Of a stretch of 64,000 bases of DNA, positions 58,301-64,000 are shown piece by piece. The stretch is from assembly GCF_001945395.1 (NCBI RefSeq), contig NZ_MSXV01000001.1, positions 1 to 64,000 of the forward strand, given 5' to 3'. The notes under the pieces are model-generated. The model searched no databases. It saw only the letters and a list, made by a program, of their open reading frames with translations, and was not told the origin of the DNA. A program made the translations under genes and the position numbers. How positions within the stretch are numbered: the first letter of the stretch is position 1; each line of letters begins with the position of its first letter. This DNA is from Pseudomonas sp. PA15(2017) (GTDB taxonomy: Bacteria > Pseudomonadota > Gammaproteobacteria > Pseudomonadales > Pseudomonadaceae).

Positions 58301-58612
58301 ATGCCGCTCACTCAAGAGCAGAAGAAACAGTTCAAATCTATCGGCCACCACCTGAAACCGGTATTGATCGTCGCTGACAACGGTGTTACCGAAGGCGTAC
58401 TGGCCGAGCTCGAGCGCGCGCTGAACGACCATGAACTGATCAAGATTCAGGTTCGTGTCACCGAACGCGACGATCGCCTGGCGGTGATCGATGAACTGTG
58501 CAAGGCCAGCAAGGCCGAACTGGCGCAGATCATCGGCAAGATGGCGCTGCTGTACCGCAAGAACCCCAAGGCCAATCGCAACCTGTCCAACATCAGCCGC
58601 TATCAGGGCTGA
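58301..58612 (+). CDS. yhbY: YhbY/CRS1 family RNA-binding protein
   Basis: The 103-residue protein is a single CRM domain with the GxxG-like loop in LKPVLIVADNGVTEGVLAELERAL and the conserved LIKIQVRV and YRKNPKANR segments. YhbY associates with pre-50S ribosomal particles in E. coli. It is the only plus-strand gene in the right part, divergent from rlmE over 97 bp. A TAAAAT lies about 40 bp upstream as a possible -10. Confidence 0.92.
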   Translation: MPLTQEQKKQFKSIGHHLKPVLIVADNGVTEGVLAELERALNDHELIKIQVRVTERDDRLAVIDELCKASKAELAQIIGKMALLYRKNPKANRNLSNISRYQG

Positions 58613-58621
58613 TTCAGGTGC

Positions 58622-59077
58622 TCAGCCGACCTGCGGGTCGGCTGCCACAGCCTTGCGTGGTACGGGCTGCAACACCAGCAATACACCGAAGAACGCCAGC
58701 AGCAGGTAGCTGAACAGCTGCCAGCGTAGCGCCTGCGGCCAGAGCATCAGTGAAACCAGAAAGGCCAGCGAGATGGCCAGCACCGCGAGCAGCAACTGCC
58801 CGCTTCGCACTCGCCATGGCGCCGACCATCCATACCGCCTGATCAGCAGCAGAAGCTGCAGCAGCGCAACCCCCAACGTGACGCCGACCATCTGCGGCAC
58901 CAGTGCGCGCGCCACTTCCTCGATCAGCAGGGGCGCCAGGCCGACACCGGCCAGCCCCGGCAACACCAGAAAATGCAACGTCCAGATGCCGCCGACCCAG
59001 AGGGTTTGCAGCAGCACCCAGGCGTTGGCTGCGCTGTCACGCGCAGCCGTGCGATCAGACGTGGCGAACTTCGACAA
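58622..59077 (-). CDS. DUF4149 membrane protein
   Basis: The 151-residue protein has four hydrophobic segments ([20 protein letters not shown], a second near residues 60-80, [20 protein letters not shown] and [16 protein letters not shown]), the layout of DUF4149. Its function is unknown. It is convergent with yhbY and lies downstream of greA. A TTG at 59077 gives [14 protein letters not shown] and overlaps greA by 23 nt. The frame is open further upstream inside greA, and a GTG at 59017 is another candidate, so the start is uncertain. A hairpin (58624-58643) overlaps its stop. Confidence 0.75.
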   Translation of the reverse strand: MSKFATSDRTAARDSAANAWVLLQTLWVGGIWTLHFLVLPGLAGVGLAPLLIEEVARALVPQMVGVTLGVALLQLLLLIRRYGWSAPWRVRSGQLLLAVLAISLAFLVSLMLWPQALRWQLFSYLLLAFFGVLLVLQPVPRKAVAADPQVG

Positions 59078-59527
59078 TCTCGTACTCGACCAGACCGCTG
59101 GGCGTGTTGACGCCAACCACGTCACCTTCGCTCTTGCCCACCAGGGCGCGAGCGATGGGCGAACCCACGGAAAGCTTGCCCTGCTTGATGTCGGCTTCGT
59201 CTTCGCCAACGATCTGGTAGGTCACGCTTTCGTCGGTCTCGACGTTGGCGATTTCCACGGTGGTACCGAAGATCACCTTGCCGGTGTGGGCGATGGTGGT
59301 GACGTCGATGATCACCGCATTCTGCAGGCGGCCTTCGATGTCACGCACGCGCGCCTCGACCATGCCCTGCTCCTCGCGGGCGGCATGGTATTCGGCATTT
59401 TCCTTGAGGTCACCCAGCTCACGGGCCTCGGCGATCGCCTGGCTGAGTGCTGGGCGACGCACCTTGGTCAGGTGCGCCAGCTCTTCTTCCAGGGCGCGAG
59501 CGCCCTGGGTGGTCATGGGGTACTTGT

Positions 59528-59531
<4 letters not shown>
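59055..59531 (-). CDS. greA: Transcription elongation factor GreA
   Basis: GreA rescues backtracked RNA polymerase by stimulating transcript cleavage. The 158-residue protein has the N-terminal coiled coil with the acidic tip motif [15 protein letters not shown] (D and E at the tip) and the C-terminal FKBP-like domain ([18 protein letters not shown]). Its start overlaps the carB stop by 4 nt, so carA-carB-greA are probably one transcript. Confidence 0.96.
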
Positions 59532-62749
<3,218 letters not shown>

Positions 62750-62789
62750 GTTCTCTCTCGAATCCTTAGGTCAGTCGGCGAGTCATAAT

Positions 62790-62912
62790 GAAAGCTACTG
62801 CGCGCTATCTGGGCTGCGTTGCGCGGTACTCACTTCCTCGCCGTACTAACACATGTACTGTCTCGTCGCTGCGTGCCGGGCGCCTTGCCCAGACAGCGCT
62901 CGCTACGCTTTC
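62790..62912. repeat. 123-bp imperfect palindrome between carA and carB
   Basis: The outer ends are GAAAGC (62790-62795) and GCTTTC (62907-62912). In register with a 1-nt bulge, GCGCT pairs with AGCGC (62802-62806 and 62895-62899) and TCTGGGC with GCCCAGA (62808-62814 and 62887-62893). The centre holds GTAC at 62843 and 62855. The whole can fold as a long imperfect hairpin. It has the look of a small dispersed repeat (MITE- or REP-like), but no second copy was seen in this window and family identity was not determined. Confidence 0.65.
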
Positions 62913-62924
62913 CAGACGACTCGT

Positions 62925-64000
62925 CTATTTGCGCTTGGCCATGGCTTCGATGAAGCGGTCAAACAGCGGGGCGACATCGTTCGGGCCCGGGCTGGCCTCG
63001 GGGTGACCCTGGAAGCTGAAGGCGTCCTTGTCGGTGCGCTCGATGCCTTGCAGGGTGCCGTCGAACAGCGACTTGTGGATCGGGCGAAGATTGCCCGGCA
63101 GGCTGTTCTCGTCCACGGCGAAACCGTGGTTCTGGCTGGTGATCATCACCACGCCGGTATCGAGATCCTGTACCGGGTGGTTGGCACCGTGGTGACCGTG
63201 CCCCATTTTCAGGGTCTTGGCGCCGGAGGCCAGGGCCAACAGTTGGTGGCCGAGGCAGATGCCGAATACCGGGATGTCGGTTTCCAGAACGTCCTTGATC
63301 GCCCGGATGGCGTAGTCACATGGCTCGGGGTCGCCAGGACCATTGGACAGGAACACGCCGTCGGGATTGAGCGCGAGCACTTCACTGGCCGGAGTCTGCG
63401 CCGGCACCACGGTCAGGCGGCAACCGCGCTCGACCAGCATGCGCAGGATGTTCAGCTTGACGCCATAGTCGTAGGCGACCACGTGGTACGGCAGCTCGCT
63501 GGCAGCGATCTCGGGATGGCTGTCGTCTTTCAGGTTCCACACGCTGGAGCGCCACTCGTAGCGCTCGGTGCAGCTGACTTCCTTGGCCAGGTCCATGCCT
63601 TTCAGGCCCGGGAAGCCACGCGCCAGCTCCAGTGCCTTTTCCTCGCTGGCATCGGCGCCAACCAGGATACAGCCGTTCTGCGAGCCTTTTTCACGCAAGA
63701 TGCGGGTCAGCCGGCGGGTGTCGATACCGGCGATGGCGACGGTGCCGTTTTCCTTGAGGTAATCGGGCAGCGACTGCTTGTTACGCCAGTTACTGGCGAG
63801 CAGCGGCAGATCGCGAATGATCAGGCCGGCAGCCCAGACACGATTGGACTCGGCGTCTTCCGGCGTGGTGCCGGTATTGCCGATGTGTGGATAGGTCAGG
63901 GTAACGATCTGCTGGGCATAAGACGGATCGGTAAGAATTTCCTGATAGCCGGTCATGGCGGTGTTGAACACCACCTCCCCGACAGTTTGGCCGTCGGCCC
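62925..64000 (-). CDS. carA: Carbamoyl-phosphate synthase small subunit, N-terminus outside the window
   Basis: CarA is the glutamine amidotransferase subunit that supplies ammonia to CarB. The visible part (about 358 residues) begins near [20 protein letters not shown], a few dozen residues into the family, and the start codon lies beyond the right edge. The class I glutaminase triad is present: cysteine in [12 protein letters not shown], and the later His and Glu in [11 protein letters not shown]. The frame is open to base 64000. It lies 175 bp upstream of carB on the same strand. Confidence 0.95.
   Translation of the reverse strand, partial: ADGQTVGEVVFNTAMTGYQEILTDPSYAQQIVTLTYPHIGNTGTTPEDAESNRVWAAGLIIRDLPLLASNWRNKQSLPDYLKENGTVAIAGIDTRRLTRILREKGSQNGCILVGADASEEKALELARGFPGLKGMDLAKEVSCTERYEWRSSVWNLKDDSHPEIAASELPYHVVAYDYGVKLNILRMLVERGCRLTVVPAQTPASEVLALNPDGVFLSNGPGDPEPCDYAIRAIKDVLETDIPVFGICLGHQLLALASGAKTLKMGHGHHGANHPVQDLDTGVVMITSQNHGFAVDENSLPGNLRPIHKSLFDGTLQGIERTDKDAFSFQGHPEASPGPNDVAPLFDRFIEAMAKRK

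Overview
The window is a high-GC bacterial chromosome segment whose gene content and order identify it as a Pseudomonas. The intact dcw cluster (mraZ to ftsZ, then lpxC and secA), the lpoA-yraN-gmhA-dolP run and the secG-tRNA-rimP-nusA-infB-rbfA-truB-rpsO-pnp operon all match P. aeruginosa-type order. The species cannot be fixed from sequence reading alone. Almost everything is housekeeping. The only clear mobile element is an IS4-family transposase cut by the left edge. No prophage, CRISPR array, toxin-antitoxin pair or defence island was seen.

Layout. Positions 1-918 hold the IS4 transposase remnant, lying tail-to-tail with a DUF481 outer-membrane protein. From 2.1 to 10.4 kb there are an alkyltransferase-like repair protein, the muropeptide permease AmpG, MscS, YajQ, a response regulator with a degenerate GGDEF domain, PanE, a membrane histidine kinase and a PduO-type cobalamin adenosyltransferase. 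From 10.4 to 15.2 kb, on the minus strand, are a pseudouridine synthase, an AEC permease, a Nudix-ThiE fusion, a GST and ArgJ. From 15.3 to 20.8 kb are SecA, an M23 peptidase divergent from a DUF721 protein, and LpxC. From 20.9 to 37.6 kb the dcw cluster runs ftsZ-ftsA-ftsQ-ddlB-murC-murG-ftsW-murD-mraY-murF-murE-ftsI-ftsL-rsmH-mraZ on the minus strand, mostly with overlapping or abutting genes. It is driven by a strong sigma70-like promoter followed by three 10-bp-phased repeats that look like the MraZ operator. Next come rnpB (RNase P RNA), rsmI and the divergent envelope cluster lpoA-yraN-gmhA/diaA-dolP.

At about 42.75-42.95 kb two back-to-back terminators mark a junction. In P. aeruginosa PAO1 the genes on the two sides (around PA4426 and PA4740) are far apart. 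The right part (43-64 kb, almost all minus strand) carries pnp, rpsO, truB, rbfA, infB, nusA, rimP, two tRNA loci, secG, tpiA, glmM, folP, ftsH, rlmE, yhbY (plus strand), a DUF4149 gene, greA, carB and the 3' part of carA.

The most unusual observation is the initiator-tRNA locus upstream of rimP (51763-51838). It keeps the C1-A72 mismatch and the three G-C pairs of an initiator tRNA, and it has a strong promoter and a terminator. However, it has a UAU anticodon, a one-base deletion and mismatch in the D arm, and a damaged T loop, so it looks like a decaying or repurposed metY. A second terminator-like hairpin sits just before rimP, giving an attenuator-like leader for the nusA-infB operon. 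The second notable item is a 123-bp imperfect palindrome between carA and carB, at the site where P. aeruginosa has a LysE-family gene.
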